64,000 nucleotides of DNA from contig NZ_JAGSPK010000001.1 in assembly GCF_018139565.1 (NCBI RefSeq), forward strand, positions 186,001 to 250,000. Direction: 5' to 3'. Below the pieces are notes generated by a model, which searched no databases, was not told where the DNA came from, and saw nothing but the letters and a program-made list of their open reading frames with translations. Origin of the DNA: Cognatundibacterium rivi (GTDB taxonomy: Bacteria; Pseudomonadota; Gammaproteobacteria; Burkholderiales; Burkholderiaceae_D). Positions 27,837-36,102 of this stretch are shown here, piece by piece (the first letter of the stretch is position 1; each line of letters opens with the position of its first letter). The position numbers and the translations under genes are program-made.

Positions 27837-29231
27837 ATGTCAGCCACACCTGCAAGCCATATGCCGCCATCAGCGAATGAAGAAATATTGCCACCGGAAG
27901 TCTCCGCCCGAAGCGAATCCTGGCTGACCCGGGCGCGCAATTACCCGGTGTTTTCACGCACCTGGTATCGCTATCGTGCCCGTGCCTGGGTAGGGACACT
28001 GATTCCCGCGCTGCTGCTGATTTTTCTGATCGATGCGGCGCGCGGCGCTGACTGGCGCACCCTTTTTGTTGTCTGGATACCGCTGTCTCTTGCCGGTACC
28101 GCGATGCATCTTGGTGGTGCTGCGCTGGCGGTCTGGATGCGACAACGCGGCTACGCAGAAAAAAAAGAATGGCGTTGTCTGATCACGGTTTTATGTGCCG
28201 GATTATTGTGCAGTCTGTTGCTATTTTTTGCAGCGAGGCAGGCGACACAGCAATTATTGCATTACGAGGCACCGATGCTGACCGCGCTGAAATTGCATTA
28301 TTCTGGTTCGCCGGATTCTGCAAAAACAACCGCGGCCACGCCTGCGGGAAACTGGTTATCTGAATTCAAAGCCGGATTTGAGCAGGGCTTGCAGGATGGC
28401 AAACAAAACCGCACGCCACATCCACCTGATATGTCAGGCGCGGATTTCTGGAAAGGCTTTTATATCGGTTTGGTATTGTCTTCAGTCTGTATTTACCTCA
28501 GCGGTGGTTACGATCTCTGGCTGTTTTCTCGTCAGCGCAATATGTTGAAAGTCGCTCAGAGTAAGCGCGCATCAGAACAGGCGCAGGCGATGCAAAGAGA
28601 AACCGAATTACGCTTGTCGGTATTGGCTGCGCAGGTGGAACCGCATTTTCTGTTCAACACGCTGGCCGGTGTGCGTTCGGCGATCAGCACTGAGCCAGCG
28701 CGGGCGGTCGCGATTGTCGATCATCTGGTCGATTATCTGCGGGCGACCATACCGCAGATGCGCGACGACGGCGGCTCGGTGCAGTCGCGTTTAAGCAAGC
28801 AACTTGACGCCGCACATGCGTATCTGAGCCTGATGCAGGCGCGCATTCCGCGCCTGAGTTTCAGTGTCGAGTCACAGATTGCTGACGCCGCAGTGCCGCC
28901 GCTGATGCTGATTTCGCTGGTGGAAAATGCGATCAAACACGGCATAGAACCCAAGGTCGGCGCGGCGCACATCGCCGTGACAGTGCGTGTCATCGAAACA
29001 CAAGAAACGCAAGAAACTCCAGAGCCGCGCATGTTGGAAATGCGCGTTGAAGATGATGGCGTCGGCTTCGGCGGTCACAACAGCGGCTCTGGCATTGGCC
29101 TGGCGAATATCCATCAGCGGTTAGCGGCGATGTACGGCGACCGCGCCAGCCTGCTGTTGAAAGCCCGTCCCGAGGGCGGGGTTGCTGCCATCATCACGAT
29201 TCCTTTAGAAAAACAGACGGAGGCTGCATGA
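27837..29231 (+). CDS. LytS/YehU-type sensor histidine kinase
   Basis: 464 residues from the ATG at 27837, preceded by AAAGGAAG; an upstream GTG at 27822 is less likely. Several membrane segments occur in the N-terminal half (near residues 50-75, 80-105, 115-135 and 205-225), with a soluble Ala/Gly-rich stretch between. The catalytic half is of the His_kinase family: the phospho-accepting histidine near residue 269 in QVEPHFLFNTL, then the ATP-binding motifs LVENAIKHGIE, EDDGVGF and GSGIGLANIHQRL. The stop overlaps the start of the LytTR regulator (ATGA), so the pair is co-translated. The stimulus is unknown. Confidence 0.93.
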   Translation: MSATPASHMPPSANEEILPPEVSARSESWLTRARNYPVFSRTWYRYRARAWVGTLIPALLLIFLIDAARGADWRTLFVVWIPLSLAGTAMHLGGAALAVWMRQRGYAEKKEWRCLITVLCAGLLCSLLLFFAARQATQQLLHYEAPMLTALKLHYSGSPDSAKTTAATPAGNWLSEFKAGFEQGLQDGKQNRTPHPPDMSGADFWKGFYIGLVLSSVCIYLSGGYDLWLFSRQRNMLKVAQSKRASEQAQAMQRETELRLSVLAAQVEPHFLFNTLAGVRSAISTEPARAVAIVDHLVDYLRATIPQMRDDGGSVQSRLSKQLDAAHAYLSLMQARIPRLSFSVESQIADAAVPPLMLISLVENAIKHGIEPKVGAAHIAVTVRVIETQETQETPEPRMLEMRVEDDGVGFGGHNSGSGIGLANIHQRLAAMYGDRASLLLKARPEGGVAAIITIPLEKQTEAA

Positions 29232-29983
29232 TCACCGCCATCATCGCTGAAGATGAAGATTTACCACGTAAGGAATTGCGCCGCATGCTCAATGAGTTAT
29301 GGCCGGAACTGCAGATTATCGCCGAGTGCGAGCATGGCGCTGATGCGCTCGATGCAATTTATACCCACCAGCCCGACATCGCATTTCTGGATATTCGCAT
29401 GCCGGGCATGTCGGGGCTGGATGTCGCAAATGCCGTCAAAGGGCGTTGTCATGCGGTGTTCACCACTGCGTATGACAATCATGCACTCGATGCGTTTGCC
29501 GCCGGTGCAATCGATTATCTGTTGAAGCCAGTGGCGCAGGCGCGGCTGGCGGAAGCAATTGCGCGTCTGAAAGCGCGTCTTGCCAGCAAACAAGTCGCAC
29601 CCGATCTGAGCCAGTTGATGTCGGAACTCGACAAGCGCATCCGTGGCAATGCGGCCGAGCGCATACGCTGGATCAGCGCCAGCGTCGGCGATACGATCAA
29701 GATGTTCCCGATAGAAAAAATTCTGTTTTTCAGTTCCGATGAAAAATATACCCGTGTCGTGTGCGGGCATGACGAAGCGCATGTGCGCAAGCCGCTGAAA
29801 GAATTGATGGAAGGACTCGACCCCGATATCTTCTGGCAGATCCATCGCGGCACGGTGGTGCGCGCCGATGCGATTGCACGCGCGCAGCGTGACGACATGG
29901 GGCGCTATCTGGTGGAGCTGCACGGCAGCCCGGAAAAACTCAAAGTCAGTCAGGCCTATGCATGGCGCTTTAAGCCGATGTAG
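29228..29983 (+). CDS. LytTR family response regulator
   Basis: 251 residues. The receiver domain has acidic residues AEDED near the N-terminus, the phospho-acceptor D55 in IAFLDIRMPGM and the lysine in YLLKPVAQ. The C-terminal third is a LytTR DNA-binding domain (KMFPIEKILFFSSDEKYTRV, then IHRGTVVRADAI and the ending VSQAYAWRFK). It should act as a transcription regulator driven by the co-encoded kinase. No downstream target is evident; the next gene is an EamA transporter 127 bases away on the same strand. Confidence 0.94.
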   Translation: MITAIIAEDEDLPRKELRRMLNELWPELQIIAECEHGADALDAIYTHQPDIAFLDIRMPGMSGLDVANAVKGRCHAVFTTAYDNHALDAFAAGAIDYLLKPVAQARLAEAIARLKARLASKQVAPDLSQLMSELDKRIRGNAAERIRWISASVGDTIKMFPIEKILFFSSDEKYTRVVCGHDEAHVRKPLKELMEGLDPDIFWQIHRGTVVRADAIARAQRDDMGRYLVELHGSPEKLKVSQAYAWRFKPM

Positions 29984-30109
29984 ACACCGATTAAATGCCG
30001 ATTTGACGATGAACGTTGACACCGCGTCGGCACGTGATGACCGGAAATAGCCAGCGGCGCTGACGCTAATTTGTTAAGCTGGGCGTTTTTCATCGATACG
30101 GAAAACCGC

Positions 30110-30976
30110 ATGCGCAGTGTTGATCTTCTTCGCCTTTTATCGCTGGCTGCGATCTGGGGTGCTTCGTTTCTGTTCATGCGGGTGCTGGCACCTGTCCTGG
30201 GCGCATTATGGACCGCAGAAATCCGCGTTGGTCTGGCGGGGCTTGCCTTAACTTTATTGATGCTGGCGACGCAAAAGCCGATCGATATCCGGCGTCACTG
30301 GCGGCAATATCTGCTGCTGGGTCTGGTGAATTCGGCGCTGCCTTTTGCCTTGTATTCGTTTGCCGCGATGCGTATGCCTGCTGGTTATTCTGCGATTGTG
30401 AATGCCACCAGCCCCTTATGGGGCGCAGTGATGGGCGCGATTTTTCTGAGTGAACGTTTCACCGGCCGCAAAATGCTGGGCATGTTGTGCGGCGTGGTCG
30501 GCGTCGGTTTTCTTGTGCGTCTGGGGCCTGTCGCATTCACCAGTGATTTGTTGCTCGGTGTGCTGGCTTGCGTCGGCGCGACGATCTGTTATGCGCTGGC
30601 AGGCATCTATTCCAAAAAAGTATCCGGCGCGATGAATTCCATGCAAATGGCGACCGGCTCGCAAGTCGGTGCCGCTTTCGTGTTGCTGCCGTTTCTGCCG
30701 CTGGCGCCGGTACAAGGTGAAATCACCAGCCAGATTCTGCTGCTGGGCGCAGCGCTGGCGCTGTTATGCAGCGCAGTCGCCTATCTGATTTACTTCCGCC
30801 TGATGACAGATGTGGGGCCGACCAAAGCGCTGACGGTGACTTTTCTGATACCGCTGTTTGCCTTGTTGTGGGGACATTTGTTTTTGCATGAAGCCATCAC
30901 CATGAGCACATTGATCGGTTGCGCGGGCGTGGTACTGGCGACGTGGCTGGTGGTGTTTGCACCTAAAAGCTCTTGA
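30110..30976 (+). CDS. EamA family (DMT superfamily) transporter
   Basis: 288 residues from the ATG at 30110; a TTG at 30071 would add 13 residues that look unnatural. Ten hydrophobic helices in two EamA repeats are visible, with the typical opening LSLAAIWGASFLFMRVLAP and the helix containing MRMPAGYSAIVNATSPLWGA. Members export metabolites or amino acids or act as permeases of unknown substrate. It stands alone between the two-component pair and the convergent CocE-type hydrolase and shares a terminator with the latter. Confidence 0.9.
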   Translation: MRSVDLLRLLSLAAIWGASFLFMRVLAPVLGALWTAEIRVGLAGLALTLLMLATQKPIDIRRHWRQYLLLGLVNSALPFALYSFAAMRMPAGYSAIVNATSPLWGAVMGAIFLSERFTGRKMLGMLCGVVGVGFLVRLGPVAFTSDLLLGVLACVGATICYALAGIYSKKVSGAMNSMQMATGSQVGAAFVLLPFLPLAPVQGEITSQILLLGAALALLCSAVAYLIYFRLMTDVGPTKALTVTFLIPLFALLWGHLFLHEAITMSTLIGCAGVVLATWLVVFAPKSS

Positions 30977-31080
30977 AAACGCCTCAAAAGCACGAAAATA
31001 TACTGGGGGGGAGTATTTTTTAACGCCCTTTGTTTATAAGGAGATTAAGCATTTTTTGACACATACTCCCTATAAAATGG

Positions 31081-31111
31081 AAAAAAGCCCGGAAATTCCG
31101 GGCTTTTTTTA
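31081..31111. terminator. Bidirectional terminator
   Basis: A long stem, AAAGCCCGGAA / TTCCGGGCTTT (31084-31107), with flanking A and T runs lies between the convergent EamA and CocE genes. Confidence 0.92.
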
Positions 31112-31145
31112 TTGTCATTTCTGTCGGTAATTATCGCTGCCCGTG

Positions 31146-33083
31146 TCATTCGCCCGGCGCAGGCAAGACCTTCACCCGCAGCGCACTCGCCTGATTGCTG
31201 CTGTGATAAACGCGATGCGTGGCTTTAACGAAATCGCTGTCTTTGGCCGCGTAAATATTCGGCACAAAAGTTTGCGGATTGCGGTCGATGAACGGGAACC
31301 AGCTTGACTGCACCTGCACCATGATGCGGTGACCGCGCTGAAACGTATGCAGTACATCGTTGATATTGAACGCGACCTTCGTCACTGCGTTTGGCGTGAA
31401 GGGTTTCGGCGTTTCAAAGCCATCGCGGAAGCGCGCGCGGAAAGGTTCACCGCGCACCAGCGTTTGCTGATTGCCGCGATTGATCTGCCCGTCCCGCGCA
31501 TCGGGCGGCGACACGTCGATCAGCTTGACCACGAAATCGGCATCAGTGCCGGTGACGCTGACAAATAAATCGGCATTCAGCGGCCCCGCCAGCGTCACAT
31601 CTTTATCCAGCACCTCGGTTTGCCAGGTCAGCACATCCGGGCGGCGGCTGGCAAAACGTTGGTCGGCGGCGATATATTGTTTGCTCCAGCCGTTCAGAAT
31701 CTCGGTTGTATACGGCACAGGCTTGGCCGGATCGCTGACGTATTCATCAAAGCCACTTTCGTTTGCTGTGTTTGCTGTTGGCGCTGTGAAACTCAGCTTG
31801 CCGTTTGCATGGAAATACAAAGCCTGTTCTTTGCTTTCTTTCGGCGGCCAGGCATCGAAACCACGCCAGCGATTCGCGCCGGTTTCAAACATCCAGGCTT
31901 CCGGCAACGCTGGTTTCTCGCCGCCTTTCAGATGGTGTTTAAAGAACGCGAATTCGACCGGCTGATAATTGCGCACCGTCTTGAAACCGAAATTCGCATC
32001 GCCAACCTTGTCGCCATCGCCACGCGTCCAGCCGCCGTGTGTCCATGGGCCGATCACCAGCGTATTTTGTATGCCCGGATTTTGCTTTTCTATCGCGCGA
32101 TAGGTTTGCAGCGGGCCGTATAAATCTTCGGTGTCATACCAGCCACCAACCGTCAGCACGGCGGCTTTAATATTTTTCAGATGTGGCAGCAGATTGCGGC
32201 TTTGCCAGAACTGATCGTAATCGGGATGCGCAACGATCTCATTCCAGAACGGAATCCCGTTTTTAAAATATTTGTCGTTTGCATTCGCAACCGAACCGAG
32301 TTCGAGAAAAAACTGATAGCCGTCAGGCGTGCCGTAATTGAATTCTTTCCAGCCGCGTTTGTCGGTCGGTTGCGGGCGCGGCTGTCCAAAGCTGTTAAAG
32401 AAACCGAAAGCCATCTGCAGATTGAACGCGCCGTTTCTGTGCATATCGTCGCCACGGAACCAGTCCGCAATCGGTGCCTGCGGCGAAATCGCCTTCAGCG
32501 CCGGATGCGAATCAATCGCGCCAGCCGAAGTGTAAAAGCCAGGATAAGAAATACCCCACTGACCAACCTTGCCGTTATTGTGTGGCAGATGTTTGATCAG
32601 CCAGTCTATGCTGTCATAGGTGTCGCTGCTTTCATCAATATCCGCCGACGTTTTTTTGACATCCAGATGCGGCCGCATATTGACGAATTCGCCCTCCGAC
32701 ATATGCGCGCCGCGCACATCCTGAAACACGAAAATGAAGCCTTCTTTTTCATACTCGGCCGTCGGCCCCAGACTGCTTCTGTAATTGTCCGCGCCATACG
32801 GTGCGACCGAATACGGCGTGCGCACCAGCAGTATCGGATAGGTTTTTTTCGCACTCGCGTCGTTCGGCACATACACCGACGTGAACAAGGCCTTACCATC
32901 GCGCATCGGAATCCGGTATTCAAATTTGCTGTAATGCTCGCGGATATAGTCGGCATGCTGCTTCATCGCATCGGCGCGGTTGTCCAGACTGACGACGGAT
33001 TGCTGCGCAGCAGACACCGGCAACGCCGTACCGGTCAATACAAATGCGGCCAACAGACTGGCCAGCAGGGGAGAGAGTTTCAT
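31146..33083 (-). CDS. Secreted CocE/NonD family alpha/beta hydrolase
   Basis: 645 residues with a clear signal peptide (LLASLLAAFVLTGTALPVSA). The family covers X-Pro dipeptidyl peptidases, cocaine esterase and alpha-amino-acid ester hydrolases. The nucleophile is near residue 178 in GQWGISYPGFYT, the acid in GGWYDTEDLYGP and the histidine in GPWTHGGWTRGD. A C-terminal jelly-roll domain follows (from about residue 430), as expected. Acting in the periplasm or outside, it could hydrolyse peptide or amino-acid ester substrates. It is a single gene with its own terminator. Confidence 0.92.
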   Translation of the reverse strand: MKLSPLLASLLAAFVLTGTALPVSAAQQSVVSLDNRADAMKQHADYIREHYSKFEYRIPMRDGKALFTSVYVPNDASAKKTYPILLVRTPYSVAPYGADNYRSSLGPTAEYEKEGFIFVFQDVRGAHMSEGEFVNMRPHLDVKKTSADIDESSDTYDSIDWLIKHLPHNNGKVGQWGISYPGFYTSAGAIDSHPALKAISPQAPIADWFRGDDMHRNGAFNLQMAFGFFNSFGQPRPQPTDKRGWKEFNYGTPDGYQFFLELGSVANANDKYFKNGIPFWNEIVAHPDYDQFWQSRNLLPHLKNIKAAVLTVGGWYDTEDLYGPLQTYRAIEKQNPGIQNTLVIGPWTHGGWTRGDGDKVGDANFGFKTVRNYQPVEFAFFKHHLKGGEKPALPEAWMFETGANRWRGFDAWPPKESKEQALYFHANGKLSFTAPTANTANESGFDEYVSDPAKPVPYTTEILNGWSKQYIAADQRFASRRPDVLTWQTEVLDKDVTLAGPLNADLFVSVTGTDADFVVKLIDVSPPDARDGQINRGNQQTLVRGEPFRARFRDGFETPKPFTPNAVTKVAFNINDVLHTFQRGHRIMVQVQSSWFPFIDRNPQTFVPNIYAAKDSDFVKATHRVYHSSNQASALRVKVLPAPGE

Positions 33084-33237
33084 GGAGAATCCTGAGTGGG
33101 CTGAGGCATGAACAAGGTAAGTGCAACTGCGTTCGAAACACGACGCAGCTGGTACAGGTTTAGTACGCGATATTTGTCAGAAGTTCCGCGAACTGATGGG
33201 AAATGTTTCCAAATAATCTGAGTTTCAGAAAACAAGC

Positions 33238-33900
33238 TTATTCATCGTCTTCCGGGTTGTATTCCGGTAGTGGTAATTCGGCTTCCGCAATACTGTCGCT
33301 GCCTTTGGCTTTGGCGGTGTTTAAAGCAGAGGTGGCGCGTGCCAGCATGATGTCGGCAGTGTCTTTGATGGCGTTGGTGGTCAGGCCGGTTGAAAACGTC
33401 ACTTGTAGGCCGGGGGCTACGGCATTCCAGTCGCAGTCCGCGACGCGTTTTTTGAGGCGGGCGATGGCTTTCAGGCTTTGATCCAGCCAGGTCGTTGGCA
33501 TCACGATCGCAAATTCATTGGCGGCGACGCGACCGAAAGAATCGAGTGTGCGCAGCATATCGAGCGCTTCTTTGGCGACCATTTGCAATACCTGACGGGC
33601 AACGGCCTGACCGTGTTGCTCCAGAATTTTTTCGAGATGATCGACGCTGATCACGGCAAATGAAAAAGTGTGGCCGGTGCGATATGAGCGCGCTAATTCG
33701 CTGTCGAGCATATTCAGCAAAGTGCGGCGATTCAGTGCGCCAGTCAGCTGGTCGTGCTTGGTCAGACTTTCTAACTGCGTCAATACGGTTTGCAGAGTCG
33801 GCAGCAGATTGTCTTGCTTGCCGTTTTCTTTAATTTGTTTGATTAACTGTGTCAGCTGTTGTCTGGCATTCGCCAGTGGCTGATCTCCATCTGCAGGCAT
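33238..33900 (-). CDS. Degenerate GGDEF domain protein, possible c-di-GMP receptor
   Basis: 220 residues. An N-terminal helical part (1-48) precedes a diguanylate-cyclase-like domain starting at HDQLTGALNRRT. The active-site signature is AANEF (126-130) instead of GGDEF, and the metal-binding DxD region reads ISVDHLE, so synthase activity is unlikely. The inhibitory-site motif RTLD (117-120) sits at exactly the RxxD position found upstream of GGDEF in canonical enzymes, which suggests retained c-di-GMP binding. The protein has no membrane segment or other domain. It is a single minus-strand gene downstream of nothing obviously related. Confidence 0.85.
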   Translation of the reverse strand: MPADGDQPLANARQQLTQLIKQIKENGKQDNLLPTLQTVLTQLESLTKHDQLTGALNRRTLLNMLDSELARSYRTGHTFSFAVISVDHLEKILEQHGQAVARQVLQMVAKEALDMLRTLDSFGRVAANEFAIVMPTTWLDQSLKAIARLKKRVADCDWNAVAPGLQVTFSTGLTTNAIKDTADIMLARATSALNTAKAKGSDSIAEAELPLPEYNPEDDE

Positions 33901-34045
33901 GTACTCTCCAACTTCATTGAATATTCAGTGCGGCCAGTGTGACCCACGCGGCAATTGCTTGTTGTGACATAAGTCAGCCCGGATGCTGACAACCGGCGAT
34001 ACAATACTGGCGAATTAAAACCCTGGCATTGCTGTTTTTCCTACG

Positions 34046-35032
34046 ATGTCATCGCCTTCGTCGTATCGTCTTACCAGAGCAATTTTGCATCGTCTCCGAC
34101 AATATAATACTTTACCATCAGGCAATAAAAACAATATTGTGTTTTCTGCTCCTTTTTCTCCTTGCCAACCGGTACACAGCAGCTTGTTTCCGCAGATGAA
34201 TTTGTGGATCAAGCGTGATGATCTGTTGCATCCGCAGGTGTCGGGCAATAAATTCCGTAAGCTGAAATATCCTTTGCAGGCACTGGCGGGTCAGCCTGTG
34301 CATCTGGTCAGCATGGGCGGCTTATGGTCTAATCATTTGCACGCGCTGGCGCATGCCGCGGCGATCGCCGGGTTTCCGGCGACGGCGCTGGTGCGTGGGT
34401 CTGAAGGTATGAACAGCGCGATGCTGGACGATTGCCGTGCGCTGGGCATGCACATTCGCTTTGTTTCACGCGAGGCGTATCGCGCTTTACGCGACGACAC
34501 TGAAGCATGGCGTCAGCATTTGCCTGATAGCATTGTGCAGCATGTCTGGTTGCCCGAAGGTGGCAGTGCAGCGACTGCATTACACGGTGTTGCCGAGCTT
34601 GTCAGCGAGCTGGAATTTACGCCGGATCTGATGGTACTGGCTTGTGGCACAGGTGCGACGATGGCAGGCGTGCTGGCCGGATTGCGCGGGCAGGGCAGGG
34701 TAATCGGGGTGGCGGCATTCAAAAATGCGGAATATCTGCATGCCGAAGTTGCCCGCTTATTGACGGCGGCGGGCTACCCCGCACATCAGAATTATCAATT
34801 GTTAACTACCTTCCACCACGGTGGATACGCTAAAGTGAGCGCGGAGCTCAGCAGGTTTTGCGATATTTTTTTTGAAGATACCGGGATATTGCTGGAGCCG
34901 GTGTACACCGGAAAAATGCTGTTTGCCCTGCGCCAGTTGTGGCTGAGCGGGCAGATCGCGCCGGAAAGTAAGGTGGTGGCGGTGCATACCGGTGGCTTGC
35001 AAGGCTTGCGTGGCTATGGGAAAACACCGTGA
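34046..35032 (+). CDS. PLP-dependent ACC deaminase / D-cysteine desulfhydrase family protein
   Basis: 328 residues. The cofactor-binding lysine is probably K69 in VSGNKFRKLKYP, and the following GGLWSNHLHALA segment is the variant of the substrate-binding S/TNH region. A glycine-rich phosphate loop (ACGTGATMAGVLAGL) and the C-terminal HTGGLQGL are typical of the family. Enzymes of this type deaminate 1-aminocyclopropane-1-carboxylate or desulfurate D-cysteine; these cannot be told apart here. The first ~45 residues are less conserved, so the true start may differ. A solute-binding protein gene follows 27 bases later. Confidence 0.88.
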   Translation: MSSPSSYRLTRAILHRLRQYNTLPSGNKNNIVFSAPFSPCQPVHSSLFPQMNLWIKRDDLLHPQVSGNKFRKLKYPLQALAGQPVHLVSMGGLWSNHLHALAHAAAIAGFPATALVRGSEGMNSAMLDDCRALGMHIRFVSREAYRALRDDTEAWRQHLPDSIVQHVWLPEGGSAATALHGVAELVSELEFTPDLMVLACGTGATMAGVLAGLRGQGRVIGVAAFKNAEYLHAEVARLLTAAGYPAHQNYQLLTTFHHGGYAKVSAELSRFCDIFFEDTGILLEPVYTGKMLFALRQLWLSGQIAPESKVVAVHTGGLQGLRGYGKTP

Positions 35033-35059
35033 GATCAGAACAGACAGAAAGCAGATGCA

Positions 35060-35869
35060 GTGACACGAGTCGTAACAAAAAAAGTAATACCAGCGGCAGC
35101 AAATCATGGCCGTTGCGTTTTTCAGGTGGCATGTTTGGCAGTGACTTTATGTGTCGCGTCGCAAGTGCTGGCACAGGATCAACTTAAAATTGCGGGTTTT
35201 GAGACGCTGAGTGATCCGCTGATCATCTTTGATAAACAGCATCAACTGGTTGGCGGCCTGTTGAAAGACTACACCGATGCGATTGCCCGAGGGTTGGATG
35301 CGAAGCCGGTTTATTTGCCTTATTCCCGTCGCCGGATTGAACCTGCGGTCGTCAGCGGTGAAGCTGATCTGGTCTGTTATCACAGTCCGCAATGGGTGGA
35401 TCAGCCGACTGATTTTGCATGGACTATTCCAAATTTGCCGCAAATAGAACGTGTGGTGGTACGCAAGGAAACGGTCGTGCCAAGCGAGTTTCCTGATGAT
35501 TTACAGGGTAAAAAAATCGCGACCCAGATCGGTTATCACTATCCTGCAATTGCACCGGATCTGGCTGCTGGCCGGGTAAGCCGCGTTGACATGACCGATG
35601 TGCCGAGTATGTTTCGCTTGCTCGCGCTGGGTGGTGCCGAAGCACTGATTACCTCGGAGTCTGAAATTGCCGGTTATTTCAAAAAATTTCCGGATAAGCA
35701 TTCTTTGTACAGTGTGTCGAAAACCCCGTTTTCTGTCGTGTATACCCAGTGTGCTTTGTCGCTGAAATCGCCGTGGAAAATAGAGCAGATCAATCGGATA
35801 GTGCATCGCTTGCAAGAGAACGGCACACAAGACAGGTTGATGCGCAAATACGGTTTGTCTGAGAAATAA
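35060..35869 (+). CDS. Periplasmic solute-binding protein (SBP_bac_3-like)
   Basis: 269 residues from a GTG start; no in-frame ATG precedes the mature part. A signal peptide ends near SQVLAQDQ. The mature part resembles family-3 amino-acid-binding proteins (PBP2 fold): LLKDYTDAIARGLD in the first lobe, the hinge-like VVRKETVVPSEFPDDLQGKK, and a C-terminal lobe ending IVHRLQENGTQDRLMRKYG. No ABC permease or ATPase is encoded nearby. Such orphan proteins are common in betaproteobacteria and may serve signalling or a remote transporter. It follows the PLP enzyme gene after 27 bases and could share its transcript. Confidence 0.85.
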   Translation: MTRVVTKKVIPAAANHGRCVFQVACLAVTLCVASQVLAQDQLKIAGFETLSDPLIIFDKQHQLVGGLLKDYTDAIARGLDAKPVYLPYSRRRIEPAVVSGEADLVCYHSPQWVDQPTDFAWTIPNLPQIERVVVRKETVVPSEFPDDLQGKKIATQIGYHYPAIAPDLAAGRVSRVDMTDVPSMFRLLALGGAEALITSESEIAGYFKKFPDKHSLYSVSKTPFSVVYTQCALSLKSPWKIEQINRIVHRLQENGTQDRLMRKYGLSEK

Positions 35870-36102
35870 GCGATCTGTCAGATCAGCAAGCGGACTGCCA
35901 GACCGCTCACTAACTGGTCTGACATTGCCGAAAAGAACAGAGGCATTGCATGCCTGTCATCAGTGCTTAGCTTTTTATCTTCGCTTTGCTTAAAAAATGT
36001 GCAAAATTGCCCGTGGTTTCTCCCTGAGTGGATGACAACAGGGTAAACTACGCCCCAAATCTAGTCGCATCCTGCGATATGAGTGAAATAAGCGAGCATC
36101 GC

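Noticed and set aside
29297..30022. Minus-strand open frame of 241 codons
   Set aside because: It is antisense to the LytTR regulator, with unnatural composition and no ribosome site.
32181..33095. Long plus-strand open frame (about 304 codons)
   Set aside because: It lies entirely opposite the CocE-type hydrolase, whose signal peptide, catalytic triad and codon use are clear; the opposite frame is Arg/Phe/His-rich and has no domain.
35897..35922. Possible hairpin after the solute-binding protein gene
   Set aside because: Only 6 bp of stem and no T run, so it is not a credible terminator.
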